Positions 21,623-29,229 of a DNA stretch of 62,203 nucleotides are shown in pieces. The DNA lies in the IMG/VR virus record IMGVR_UViG_3300025233_000001, positions 1 to 62,203 of that record. The stretch is one strand, 5' to 3'. Source of the stretch: a virus. Within the stretch, counting starts at the first letter, position 1. Each line of letters opens with the position of its first letter. A model generated the notes under the pieces. The model ran no database searches and was not told the origin of the DNA. It saw only the letters and a program-made list of their open reading frames with translations. Both the position numbers and the translations under genes were made by a program.

Positions 21623-21993
21623 ATGTGTACGCCTCCTTCCATAAATGGGACTGCGACTCTAACGGTTGAGGAAGACTGCATCTTACGACATTCTTCCGGG
21701 TCAGCATACAACATTCCCCACCTGCCGTCATCATACTGGTTGGCGTACAGGTAGCCCGTGGCATGTGCTGGCGGGGGTCCGAAGCACGGGATATTAAGTT
21801 CTTCCTTGGTGGTATGGTTAACGCCTTCACCTTTCCCGTTGACCCATCCAAGCTCACCACTCTTGTCACCTTCACCCATCAGAATAACGTCCATGTCTTT
21901 CGCGGTGACGTTACTCACCTGAACTACTTTCCACCAATGTCCTTTGGCGTCTCGTACGGTCAATCTTTCGTGGGGTGTGACATTGTACGTCAT
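21619..21993 (-). CDS. Hypothetical protein
   Basis: This 124-residue protein uses the start at 21993 (MTYNVTPHERLTVRD) because GGAG lies 8 bases upstream; the frame is open further into the preceding gene. It is beta-rich with a KGHWWKVVQV strand, MDVILMGEG and a proline-rich loop (IPCFGPPP). No family is recognised. Confidence 0.6.
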   Translation of the reverse strand: MTYNVTPHERLTVRDAKGHWWKVVQVSNVTAKDMDVILMGEGDKSGELGWVNGKGEGVNHTTKEELNIPCFGPPPAHATGYLYANQYDDGRWGMLYADPEECRKMQSSSTVRVAVPFMEGGVHI

Positions 21994-21998
21994 GTGCG

Positions 21999-22919
21999 TC
22001 ACTCCAAGTTGTCGTAGATATCTCGGGGTAGATCGTCGGAGTTGCCGTAGATACTGCCAGCATCCCACGGTCTATTAAATACGTAGTCCTTGTGGTACAT
22101 GTCCCGGATGGCCCAGCCATCGCCGCTCTGTGAGCCGGGGCCGTACTCCCAGATAAGGTACTCATGCAAATACTTCTGGTTGAACTGGCAGACCATGTGA
22201 CCGAGTGAGTATACCTCACGGCAGTCTGTTTCGGGGTTATCGTAAACACCTACTTCGGCGGTGCGTTCCTGCTCGGGCAAGCTCTGCTGATGCCGTCCTG
22301 TCTGCTGCGCATGCTTCTGCACAGCTTCCTTCATATACTGCACCAGTGTACTGAGCGGCGTATGTCCGGCAAACTCACAGTAAAGCGTGTCGCCGTTATG
22401 CTGGCTCAAGCTACACCGCATTTCGATCATGTCATCATAGGCACGACGACCGAACGTTACTTTGATGAACTTAAACTCTTGCTTGAGCCCGTCTATAAAG
22501 TTCTTATACGCCTCGCCAGTTAGCAGGCACATCGCCGTATCGACAAAGCTCCAATCGCCTAACCGCACGATGGTACGTGAGTCTTCGCCACGGTTGCGGG
22601 CGGTACGCTTAAAGTCATCACGCGCCATCATACGCTGTTCCAACTGAGAGTAATCAAAGCCGTACATGCCCCGGTATCTGTCTACCTTTGACATAGCCTC
22701 AAACATTTCCCTAAGCTTCTCCCAATTAGTAGGCGGGATAGTCTTAGCCTCGTCAATCATTTCTATGTCAAACGTCTGACGAGTCTTAGGTACATTAAAC
22801 TTCGGTTCAATCTCCACCTGCGATTCGATGAACCGCTTGTCGCCGCGTATCTGCGCTTCCTTGGACTTAAACTGTGTGAGTTGCTTCGCGGCAACTTTAT
22901 TGCCGTACTTACGCGACAT
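21999..22919 (-). CDS. Hypothetical protein
   Basis: This 306-residue protein starts at 22919 (MSRKYGNKVAAKQL) with AGGT 7 bases upstream. A basic N-terminus (residues 1-30) is followed by a mixed domain with several Trp and Tyr residues and a C-terminal WEYGPGSQSGDGW region. No catalytic motif is recognised. It overlaps the preceding gene by 11 bases. Confidence 0.6.
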   Translation of the reverse strand: MSRKYGNKVAAKQLTQFKSKEAQIRGDKRFIESQVEIEPKFNVPKTRQTFDIEMIDEAKTIPPTNWEKLREMFEAMSKVDRYRGMYGFDYSQLEQRMMARDDFKRTARNRGEDSRTIVRLGDWSFVDTAMCLLTGEAYKNFIDGLKQEFKFIKVTFGRRAYDDMIEMRCSLSQHNGDTLYCEFAGHTPLSTLVQYMKEAVQKHAQQTGRHQQSLPEQERTAEVGVYDNPETDCREVYSLGHMVCQFNQKYLHEYLIWEYGPGSQSGDGWAIRDMYHKDYVFNRPWDAGSIYGNSDDLPRDIYDNLE

Positions 22920-23337
22920 GGTGAATACCTGTCGGCTGGGTGTTGCTGTTAGCGAACTGGATAAGCTTAAAGAAGCTCGGGGGAGTGCTACCAACTTGGC
23001 GCTCGTACCCCTGCCTCAGTAGGAAACCTGCGAAGCGGTCATTAATGACCGACTCGAAAAAGATAGCACGCGACCATTCAGACATCGCCACGGCACGCTC
23101 AATCTGGGGCAGCAGCACTTTGAACTTACCGCGCCCGGGATCGTCGTTGGAAATATTAGCTATGTCGAGCGTGCGCGTAGGCGTGCTGTCTTCGTACGTA
23201 GCCGAACGCAGATAACGATGGTGTGCCAAGCGCACGTAGATATCGAACGGTCCTACTTCAACCCACTTACGTTGAGCGTAGCCCATAGCGAGCGGGTGAG
23301 CTTGGATAAATTCGTATAGGTCTTGGAAACCTTTCAT
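22909..23337 (-). CDS. Hypothetical protein, possibly GNAT-like
   Basis: This 142-residue protein starts at 23337 (MKGFQDLYEFIQAHPL), where GGAGGG lies about 9 bases upstream and the ATG overlaps the previous stop (ATGA). The C-terminal part (AIFFESVINDRFAGFLLRQG, then SFFKL) resembles a phage family sometimes labelled acetyltransferase-like because of the late helix-strand pattern. I see no clear acetyl-CoA loop, so activity is doubtful. Confidence 0.6.
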   Translation of the reverse strand: MKGFQDLYEFIQAHPLAMGYAQRKWVEVGPFDIYVRLAHHRYLRSATYEDSTPTRTLDIANISNDDPGRGKFKVLLPQIERAVAMSEWSRAIFFESVINDRFAGFLLRQGYERQVGSTPPSFFKLIQFANSNTQPTGIHHVA

Positions 23338-23498
23338 GGGGTAATCCCTCCCGGCCAAGTGACCCAGATCGTCACGCATGGTATTAAGTTCAAACACAGC
23401 CGCTTGTTATGCGGTGCCCAATGCCCACCGATCCAGAGACTACCCTTCCGAAACAGTACGCCGTACTTAAATCCCTTCCGGGTAGTCCCTAAGATCAT
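23334..23498 (-). CDS. 54-residue conserved phage protein
   Basis: Start at 23498 with GGAGG 8 bases upstream; its TGA overlaps the next ATG. The product has the pattern FRKGSLWIGGHWAPHNKR, then CLNLIPCVTIWVTWPGG, which I recall as a very common small protein in phages of Proteobacteria with no assigned function. It is Trp-rich and may be membrane- or surface-associated. Confidence 0.7.
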   Translation of the reverse strand: MILGTTRKGFKYGVLFRKGSLWIGGHWAPHNKRLCLNLIPCVTIWVTWPGGITP

Positions 23499-23501
23499 GG
23501 C

Positions 23502-23936
23502 TTAAGCCTCCATCGTGGCGACGCTGGCCTTGTTGGATTCGTGCTGGTCAATAAACTTCTGGAAGTAGTCGATACGCTCGGACAGCAAGCGGTCGCCGGT
23601 CTTGAAGTTCGGACGCAGACCGTACACTTCCGGGTCAATCTGGCTATCGTCCAACTGCTTGTAACACCACGTCATGGCATCGCGGACGTACTGCGCCGTC
23701 ACCAGACCTAGCTTGGCAGACGGCATATGCGCCAGCTTATCGGTCAGGCTGTAGCACATGCTGATGGTGCTGAGCATTTCGTGCAGGTTGTCGTTGAGCA
23801 CATGGAACTGAGCGTGCAAGTCGCTGCCGATCTTGGCGCGCATCTTATCGCACGCCTGCTTTTCAAGGCGCTGCTTTTCCTGCCGCTTTTCCAGTTCTTC
23901 GCGCAGCGATTCTGCGAGGGTTTCACCGAAAGACAT
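23502..23936 (-). CDS. Hypothetical coiled-coil protein
   Basis: This 144-residue protein has a first 35 residues that are a charged helix (ESLREELEKRQEKQRLEKQ), likely a coiled coil. A helical middle rich in Met and His follows, and a shorter C-terminal helical part. No family is recognised. It is preceded by a GGAGAT ribosome site. Confidence 0.65.
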   Translation of the reverse strand: MSFGETLAESLREELEKRQEKQRLEKQACDKMRAKIGSDLHAQFHVLNDNLHEMLSTISMCYSLTDKLAHMPSAKLGLVTAQYVRDAMTWCYKQLDDSQIDPEVYGLRPNFKTGDRLLSERIDYFQKFIDQHESNKASVATMEA

Positions 23937-23965
23937 TGGTATCTCCTTATCTGTTGAGGTTGATA

Positions 23966-24430
23966 TTACTTCGTGAAACCGGACAACTTCGCAGCGACAC
24001 CTAGCGGCATCGCAAGGTATACACGGAACCGTTGGTCTGATGCTCCGGTAAAGGCTTCCAGTTCCGGTAGATTGAACGCGAACCCAGCCGCCTCAAACAA
24101 CCCATTATCCACCACGACCACAATGTCATGGCTCTGGAAGCGCTGAAATGCTTCGGTCTTGCTGACTTCGACGGCCCCAAAGTTGTCTTTGAGGTATTGG
24201 GCTTTACCCTTTCGGCTTCCCGTTTCAATGTAGTACCCCATGATTAACTCCCATGTACCCATCACCATATTAGCTCGCCGGATAATGCTTTCCTCCATGG
24301 CGAACCCCGCATCATTCAACTGCACTTGCTTGTAACCGGTGGCTCGGTCGGCCTGTCGGCGCAGTACCATTAAGTCTTTGGCGTACTTAAATGCGCCTTC
24401 GGCCAGTACATTATTGACTGTCTTGTCCAT
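23966..24430 (-). CDS. Hypothetical protein
   Basis: This 154-residue protein is helical in its first half (KYAKDLMVLRRQADRATGYK) and contains a strand-rich segment HDIVVVVDNGLFEAAGFAF. No family is recognised. It is the first gene after the promoter-like sequence at 24449-24478, with a GGAGGG ribosome site. Confidence 0.6.
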   Translation of the reverse strand: MDKTVNNVLAEGAFKYAKDLMVLRRQADRATGYKQVQLNDAGFAMEESIIRRANMVMGTWELIMGYYIETGSRKGKAQYLKDNFGAVEVSKTEAFQRFQSHDIVVVVDNGLFEAAGFAFNLPELEAFTGASDQRFRVYLAMPLGVAAKLSGFTK

Positions 24431-24448
24431 ACACCCTCCCGGCTAGAC

Positions 24449-24478
24449 ATAGTAGCACGTTCAACTTTGGGCGCGCAA
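24449..24478 (-). promoter_or_regulatory. Putative leftward promoter overlapping a hairpin
   Basis: On the minus strand, TTGCGC and TACTAT are separated by 18 bases. The -35 box overlaps a 7-bp stem (GGCGCGC/GCGCGCC, 24470-24493) that lies about 30 bases after the amidoligase-like gene stop. The hairpin has no T run. Termination and re-initiation may share this spot. Confidence 0.4.
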
Positions 24479-24524
24479 GCCTCGCTGCGCGCCTCTGAGC
24501 CATACCTTATAGGAGGGTGGCGCG

Positions 24525-25754
24525 TTACGCGGCCATCCCCGCCAGATCGTCAACCGGCGTGCCCTGCTGCGCATCGCGTGCCCTGGCCTCGGCCTCACGT
24601 CGCGCCTGCCGTGCAGCTATCAGTTGTGCACGTTCCTCGGATGCGCGCTGCTGCTCTGCGATGTATGCGGCCTGTTCCCGTGCCGTCTGTCGGCGTTCCT
24701 CGGCCTTGTGACGCATGCGAAGCGCCATCTGTACGGTTTCGCTGCGGTAGTCTGCCGGGTCAATCCCCAGCGTTCGCAGCATGCGATGGAATCCGGCCTT
24801 GCGGACGCTGTAGGGCATAGAATCTAATTGGGCTTTGGTAAACAGGTCGGACTTATTCACATGGGTCATGTCACTGTCGCGGACATATTCGACAATGGCA
24901 TTAGTCAGCATGATATGCTTGAGCAATGCGCTAGCGTCTTCGCGCATTTCAAAGAACCGAAACTCAATCGTCCCATAGCTGCCGTAGCCGGTGAACCGGA
25001 TGGCATTACCTTTCCCGATGTTCTGCGCGAGCACGTCAATAGCGACTTTACCACCGTGGGAGCGCATGCGGTGCAGCTTGAGCCGCCACCTAGCCATGTC
25101 GCTCCGGCATGCCTCCGCGTCACGCAGATACATACGGCGATAGCGTTCGTTTTGAGTGACCGCATGCGCGTGGTTCGTGTATTGGATAACGTTGTCGCGA
25201 CTGCCTTGAATCATCCGTTCAAGGTCTTCCTCGTTCCAGCCATTAGCACGCGAAAATAGCGTCTGCGTACTCATCGGCTCGGCGTTAATGTCGTCCACCA
25301 CGTTGAGGTGCGCCCACGCCAGCCACGGATTCATCGCTGCAAACGCATTCATGCGCGCCTTGTACGCCTCGCGCTTGTTACGGTCCCTGCCGAACAGGAC
25401 GCCCGTATGGATATGTGCGCCGCCACCTGCCATCCAATCGACCACGGGGTTGAGGTCCATCATGGACGCCTCGCGCATAATGCGGCGCATGGCGCTGTGC
25501 AGCTTAGCGCTATTAATGTAGGGCTTCGTCGGGACTTCCACCACGCTCGGGTCCATCGAGCAGCCATAGTGCGGGATTTTCTTATGTTCCAGCACGCGGC
25601 GCAGCATGGTCGCGAACGCGCTGCAAAGGTCGCTATCGTTCACATGGCACGCGGCTTTGCCGAACACTTTTTCACCCTTAAACCGCTTGATCTGGCGATC
25701 CAGAATGGCCGGCGAAAAGGTCAGTTCTACGCCCATCGTTGTTGCAAGTTTCAT
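24525..25754 (-). CDS. Putative amidoligase (glutamine-synthetase-like fold)
   Basis: This 409-residue protein starts at 25754 (MKLATTMGVELTF) with GGAG 7 bases upstream. Visible motifs match the order in the amidoligase (COOH-NH2 ligase) family: GVELTF (E10), SMDPSVVEVPT (D68, E73), GGAHIHTG (H114, H116), a conserved R253 and IEFRFFEM (E264, R266, E269). Such enzymes join a carboxyl and an amine using ATP, for example to tag proteins or make peptides. The last about 85 residues are a charged Ala/Arg/Glu coiled coil. Its position near an AAA+ ATPase suggests a module. The substrate is unknown, and the assignment is by motif reading only. Confidence 0.65.
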   Translation of the reverse strand: MKLATTMGVELTFSPAILDRQIKRFKGEKVFGKAACHVNDSDLCSAFATMLRRVLEHKKIPHYGCSMDPSVVEVPTKPYINSAKLHSAMRRIMREASMMDLNPVVDWMAGGGAHIHTGVLFGRDRNKREAYKARMNAFAAMNPWLAWAHLNVVDDINAEPMSTQTLFSRANGWNEEDLERMIQGSRDNVIQYTNHAHAVTQNERYRRMYLRDAEACRSDMARWRLKLHRMRSHGGKVAIDVLAQNIGKGNAIRFTGYGSYGTIEFRFFEMREDASALLKHIMLTNAIVEYVRDSDMTHVNKSDLFTKAQLDSMPYSVRKAGFHRMLRTLGIDPADYRSETVQMALRMRHKAEERRQTAREQAAYIAEQQRASEERAQLIAARQARREAEARARDAQQGTPVDDLAGMAA

Positions 25755-25828
25755 AGACATACTCCCTGCGTGATTAGTGTTGGTTTTGGGACTGGTTTTT
25801 GTCGCGGGTTTTGCTGTGCGTGATAGCC

Positions 25829-25875
25829 CCGCTTGCACTGACTTTGTATCATAGCCTATACACCAGTGCAAGCGG
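25829..25875 (-). promoter_or_regulatory. 12-bp inverted repeat enclosing a promoter-like -10 box
   Basis: CCGCTTGCACTG (25829-25840) and its exact complement (25864-25875) flank 23 bases that contain TATGATAC on the minus strand. It lies between the stop of the 25886-26242 gene and the amidoligase-like gene. It could be an operator around a promoter or a folded RNA leader. The motif CGGGGCTATCACG follows it, as after the element at 18607-18718. Confidence 0.5.
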
Positions 25876-25885
25876 TTTGCAATCC

Positions 25886-26242
25886 TTAGTTCGGTTTGAA
25901 CTGTACGTGCTTGGCTACATGCTCAATCGTAAGTGTGCTGGCCTGACTGTTGCCGGTGTCAGGATCACAGTCGAGTAGCAGCGCCGAACCGGCTAGCACC
26001 TGCCATGTGTCCCGGTCGTTCAAGTCGTGCCGCCACTGAAAGTAATGCTGCAATTCGGGCGGCACAAACAAACCTTCATCATCCACATACAGGTCATGGG
26101 TCACGCCGTCCGTCTCACCCACACAGACAATATCGAATAGCCCTGAGTCTGCATGGATTAACTTACTGATGGTTCGGAAGTCGCCGTTATAATCCACTTC
26201 GGTAATGGTCTTATCGGCTGGGTTAATCAGAATAGCGCGCAT
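25886..26242 (-). CDS. DUF3846-like protein
   Basis: This 118-residue protein begins MRAILINPADKTITEVDYNG and continues with a KLIHADSGLFDIV...YVDDEGLF pattern typical, as I recall, of the DUF3846 group found in phages and plasmids. The later LAGSALLLDCDPDTG fits that fold. The function is unknown. It lies within the amidoligase/AAA+ module. Confidence 0.7.
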   Translation of the reverse strand: MRAILINPADKTITEVDYNGDFRTISKLIHADSGLFDIVCVGETDGVTHDLYVDDEGLFVPPELQHYFQWRHDLNDRDTWQVLAGSALLLDCDPDTGNSQASTLTIEHVAKHVQFKPN

Positions 26243-26288
26243 AACATTATCTCCGGTGATTAGGCGTGAATGCCTAAGTTAATAAACT

Positions 26289-26474
26289 TTAACCCATGAC
26301 GCATACGCAGATAGTTAACTTCCTCGCGCATGGCTTGGCTGCGGCGGCGCTACAGAATGCAACACCGGCTTGACTAAAGTGTGAGCCGCTTGAACGTACA
26401 TACTCAATGCTATACGTCCAGCGCTCGGCCCCATCGTTGCTCACAGTGCCAGGGCGAATGTCTAATACTTTCAT
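26289..26474 (-). CDS. Hypothetical small protein
   Basis: This 61-residue frame starts at 26474 (MKVLDIRPGTVSNDGAERW), just after the stop of the upstream gene. The N-terminal half looks like a real beta domain (RWTYSIEYVRSSG); the Ala/Cys-rich end (ICVCVMG) is less protein-like, so the true C-terminus could be affected by a frameshift or the gene may be marginal. Confidence 0.45.
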   Translation of the reverse strand: MKVLDIRPGTVSNDGAERWTYSIEYVRSSGSHFSQAGVAFCSAAAAKPCARKLTICVCVMG

Positions 26475-26476
26475 CG

Positions 26477-26758
26477 TTAGTATCCCTCGCATGACAAGTC
26501 AAACATCGCCCGATCGTTTGCCTCACGCTGCACCCATGCGGCTTCGTTAGCCGCTGCCAGCGCCGCCACGCGCAACGCTTCAATCAACCCGTGGACTGCT
26601 ATGGCTTGCATGTCGCGCGCCTCTCGTGCCGTGGCGTAGCCGCTGGCGCTGTGGCTTAGGTCGCCATCGATACGGATCGTATAGCGCCATACTTGCGGCC
26701 TGCTCGGATGGTACGGGGCGCGGTAGATGCGCCCCGGTTCAACGGTATGTTTACTCAT
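26477..26758 (-). CDS. Hypothetical protein
   Basis: This 93-residue protein has a strand-rich start (PGRIYRAPYHPSRPQVWRYTI) and a long Ala-rich helix (residues about 45-80). It overlaps the DUF7192-like gene by 4 bases (ATGA). No family is recognised. Confidence 0.6.
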   Translation of the reverse strand: MSKHTVEPGRIYRAPYHPSRPQVWRYTIRIDGDLSHSASGYATAREARDMQAIAVHGLIEALRVAALAAANEAAWVQREANDRAMFDLSCEGY

Positions 26759-27651
26759 ACGTCCTCCATGCTGCGCTGCTTTTCAATCTGCTTATGGACC
26801 CATGACACCGGGTCGCTACCAAACTCGTAAGCGTCCGTAAGGTAGCCGCCCTGCATCACAACGTCCTGCGGGTCGAGGTTGAGATACTTACGGAACTCTC
26901 GTTCACGGTGGCTGTTGCCGTGCTGTGTCGGATGGCCGAACAGCCAATCACACCCGGCCATCATATCGACGTCTGTGGCCACACTCGCCAGCTTGAACGC
27001 TACGGCTCGGCAATACTGGCGCGTTGCAAAGACGGCTATGGTATTCATCAAGTCTACCGGGTGAGTCTCGATAGGCACCGTCCCGATATAGCCTGCCCCG
27101 CTGCGTTGCAGTGCCACCAGTGCGTGTAACTCTACCGGGCGTTCTTCTGCCGTGCGCATAATGAGTGCCGCAATGCCAGCCGCACGGCGTTCTAGTTCGG
27201 CCTGTCCCGTGCCACCGGACACGACGCACTCAATGTAATACTTGATCGGCGCTACGTTGTTTTCTTCGCGTGCACGTATCCGCATGCTATCGGGTGCGCC
27301 TGCTAGGTAGTCGCCTACCATGGGGTAGGCACCCATGAGACTAGGGTGCCACTGGTCGATAGCACGATCACGGAATGACGCGTCAATCTGATTAACCAAG
27401 TCGCGCGCCGGTTTCATGTGGGACTCAGTGATGCCGCGCTCGCAGTGGTGGACGGCATTACGTTCCGAAGTCTCCCCATAGAACGCCTGCGCGCCACGGT
27501 AGTTACCGCCATAAGCTAGCTCAATAAGTGAGCGTCCGCTCTCTGCCGTGCGGTACGTCTCGCTAACACTGGTGAACTTCTCCACCACAAGCGAACCGTA
27601 ATAACGTCCATCGATCTTAACGCGCTCGCTTATTTTCTCTTGGCTAGACAT
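26755..27651 (-). CDS. DUF7192-like partner of the AAA+ ATPase
   Basis: This 298-residue protein has a central pattern DYLAGAPDSMRI, then a strand IKYYIECVVSGGTGQ, then ERRAAGIAALIMRTAEERPVEL, which matches my recollection of the DUF7192 family. The C-terminal part ends with DPVSWVHKQIEKQ. Such proteins are typically encoded beside CobS/MoxR-like ATPases in phages, as here (38 bases away), and may act as the effector or adaptor of the ATPase. No metal-binding VWA triad is evident. Confidence 0.65.
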   Translation of the reverse strand: MSSQEKISERVKIDGRYYGSLVVEKFTSVSETYRTAESGRSLIELAYGGNYRGAQAFYGETSERNAVHHCERGITESHMKPARDLVNQIDASFRDRAIDQWHPSLMGAYPMVGDYLAGAPDSMRIRAREENNVAPIKYYIECVVSGGTGQAELERRAAGIAALIMRTAEERPVELHALVALQRSGAGYIGTVPIETHPVDLMNTIAVFATRQYCRAVAFKLASVATDVDMMAGCDWLFGHPTQHGNSHREREFRKYLNLDPQDVVMQGGYLTDAYEFGSDPVSWVHKQIEKQRSMEDV

Positions 27652-27688
27652 AATCGTTTCCCGTTAGTTAGTGTTGTGTGGGTTTCAA

Positions 27689-29101
27689 TTACATACGGTT
27701 CGTAACGGTGCGCCATTGATCGTCGCTCATACCCTTGCGGATAGTCGCAGCAATAGCGAAGTCTTGCGTAAACCCAGCGCGGATAAGCGCGGCACCACGG
27801 ATGCTAGCGCGAGGCGACACCACATGCTTGATACCTGCACCCTGCACCGCTTTGCGCACCTTGTGCACATAGTTCACCCACGCATCATTGCTCGCGAGCG
27901 CACGCTCTAACGCTTCGTCGTAGCCCCACTCCAACATGATGAACCGATCCACGGTAGCCGCATCCAACTTGTTACGGCCCACATACTCATGGGTTGCACC
28001 ACTGCCGAACGTATTAGCTGCCGCGATCACGATACAGTTTTCATGCCGCACAACGTCACCGTCCGGGAACACACAGTGACCATTCTCAAGCGCGGCATTG
28101 AGTGCCACCATGGCTTGCGGATTGCTTGCGTCCACTTCGTCAAACAGAAACACCCCGCCATGCTCATACGCTTCCCGGAACGGCGTGCGGTGCACCGTGC
28201 CGCCCGCATCACGAAAGCCAGTCAGCTTGTAGTCTGTATCTACTGCGCCGGTATGGTGGAAGTCCAAACCCATAACCTTTGCCGCGTTCATTGCTGCGGT
28301 CGTCTTGCCGCTGCCAGCCGGACCGGGAAGCCATACCGGGAACGCGTAGCCGTTATGGTCACGCACCTGTAAGAGCGACAACAACACCGGGAATTGCTTG
28401 TGCTGAATCCCCGCATTTTCCGTGCTGGTATTGCCTTCGCTATCCGTGCGCGCAATGTGAACCACGGTAGGCACCGCGCCAATCTTTGCTAGCTCCTGCC
28501 CGCACACTGCCCGCGCAATCGCTTCCACCTGCGCCGGATCAATCGCAGGCTTATTGCTCGCTGCCAATGCCGCCATGAGATTAGCCAAAGCATCCTTTAC
28601 TTCTGGCTGTGCATTCGCTTCGCCGTTGTCCGTAGGCGTCACTTGAGCCGCACTATGCGTAGCGGCTGGCTGCGCACGCTGCACTCGGCGCGGATTAGGT
28701 AGCGGCACGCTATCTGTCACCATAGAGCTAACAATCTCCTGTATGTCATCACGCGCTGCGCTGGCTTGTTCCATGGTCTGGTGATTCCCGGTGTTGTTGA
28801 AGTCGCCGTCTTGAATGTATGCGGTATGCGGCTTGCCCGCCTTACCTTTGCCCGCCTCAATAATGGCATGGCTTGATGCTTCCAACGCCGGTAGATGCGC
28901 TTCCATTTCGTTCATGCGGTCGCCGTACGTCTGCACCATGTGTTGCGCGTAGTTCGCCTTGAACGGTTTGGCGAATGCCTTGATATCCGTAGGCTTTGCA
29001 CGGCCAGACATCGCCATTTCCAGTTTGTTTATGTCGCTGGTAACAAGGTTTGCAATACGCAGCGCCATAGGGTGAGAGAACTTAAACGATAGAGTTGCCA
29101 T
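27689..29101 (-). CDS. AAA+ ATPase of the CobS/MoxR type
   Basis: This 470-residue protein has an N-terminal region (1-230), helical with a basic/polar linker, that may recruit substrate. The AAA+ core follows: Walker A GPAGSGKTTAA, Walker B GVFLFDEVDAS, sensor 1 IVIAAANTFGSG, and arginine-finger/sensor 2 features (VDRF, SPRASIRG). CobS/MoxR-type ATPases remodel protein complexes, usually with a partner protein. Here the DUF7192-like gene follows at once and an amidoligase-like gene lies downstream. It is the first gene of the leftward unit after the control region. Confidence 0.87.
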   Translation of the reverse strand: MATLSFKFSHPMALRIANLVTSDINKLEMAMSGRAKPTDIKAFAKPFKANYAQHMVQTYGDRMNEMEAHLPALEASSHAIIEAGKGKAGKPHTAYIQDGDFNNTGNHQTMEQASAARDDIQEIVSSMVTDSVPLPNPRRVQRAQPAATHSAAQVTPTDNGEANAQPEVKDALANLMAALAASNKPAIDPAQVEAIARAVCGQELAKIGAVPTVVHIARTDSEGNTSTENAGIQHKQFPVLLSLLQVRDHNGYAFPVWLPGPAGSGKTTAAMNAAKVMGLDFHHTGAVDTDYKLTGFRDAGGTVHRTPFREAYEHGGVFLFDEVDASNPQAMVALNAALENGHCVFPDGDVVRHENCIVIAAANTFGSGATHEYVGRNKLDAATVDRFIMLEWGYDEALERALASNDAWVNYVHKVRKAVQGAGIKHVVSPRASIRGAALIRAGFTQDFAIAATIRKGMSDDQWRTVTNRM

Positions 29102-29178
29102 GATTTAGGTGTCCTATTGTTAGTGTTGCTGGTGTCACTTCGGGGTTTAACTTCGGCTCGCTTTCAAGGCGAGGCATG

Positions 29179-29187
29179 AGTATAGCA
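29179..29187 (-). promoter_or_regulatory. Extended -10 promoter element for the AAA+ module
   Basis: On the minus strand the sequence TGCTATACT fits an extended -10 box (TGnTATAAT-like), about 80 bases before the AAA+ gene start. The -35 region (TAGAAC) is weak, as often with extended -10 promoters. Confidence 0.45.
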
Positions 29188-29229
29188 GGGTCTAGAATAA
29201 AGTTCTACTAGGTCTGCCACGGGCAATAG

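Noticed and set aside
24470-24493. GGCGCGC/GCGCGCC hairpin as a rho-independent terminator
   Set aside because: The stem is strong, but no T run follows in either direction and it overlaps a promoter-like -35 box, so termination is not claimed.
25308-25823. Plus-strand open frame of 171 codons
   Set aside because: Antisense shadow of the amidoligase-like gene; Arg/His/Cys-rich with no ribosome site.
27989-28372. Plus-strand open frame of 127 codons
   Set aside because: Antisense shadow of the AAA+ ATPase gene, with no start context.
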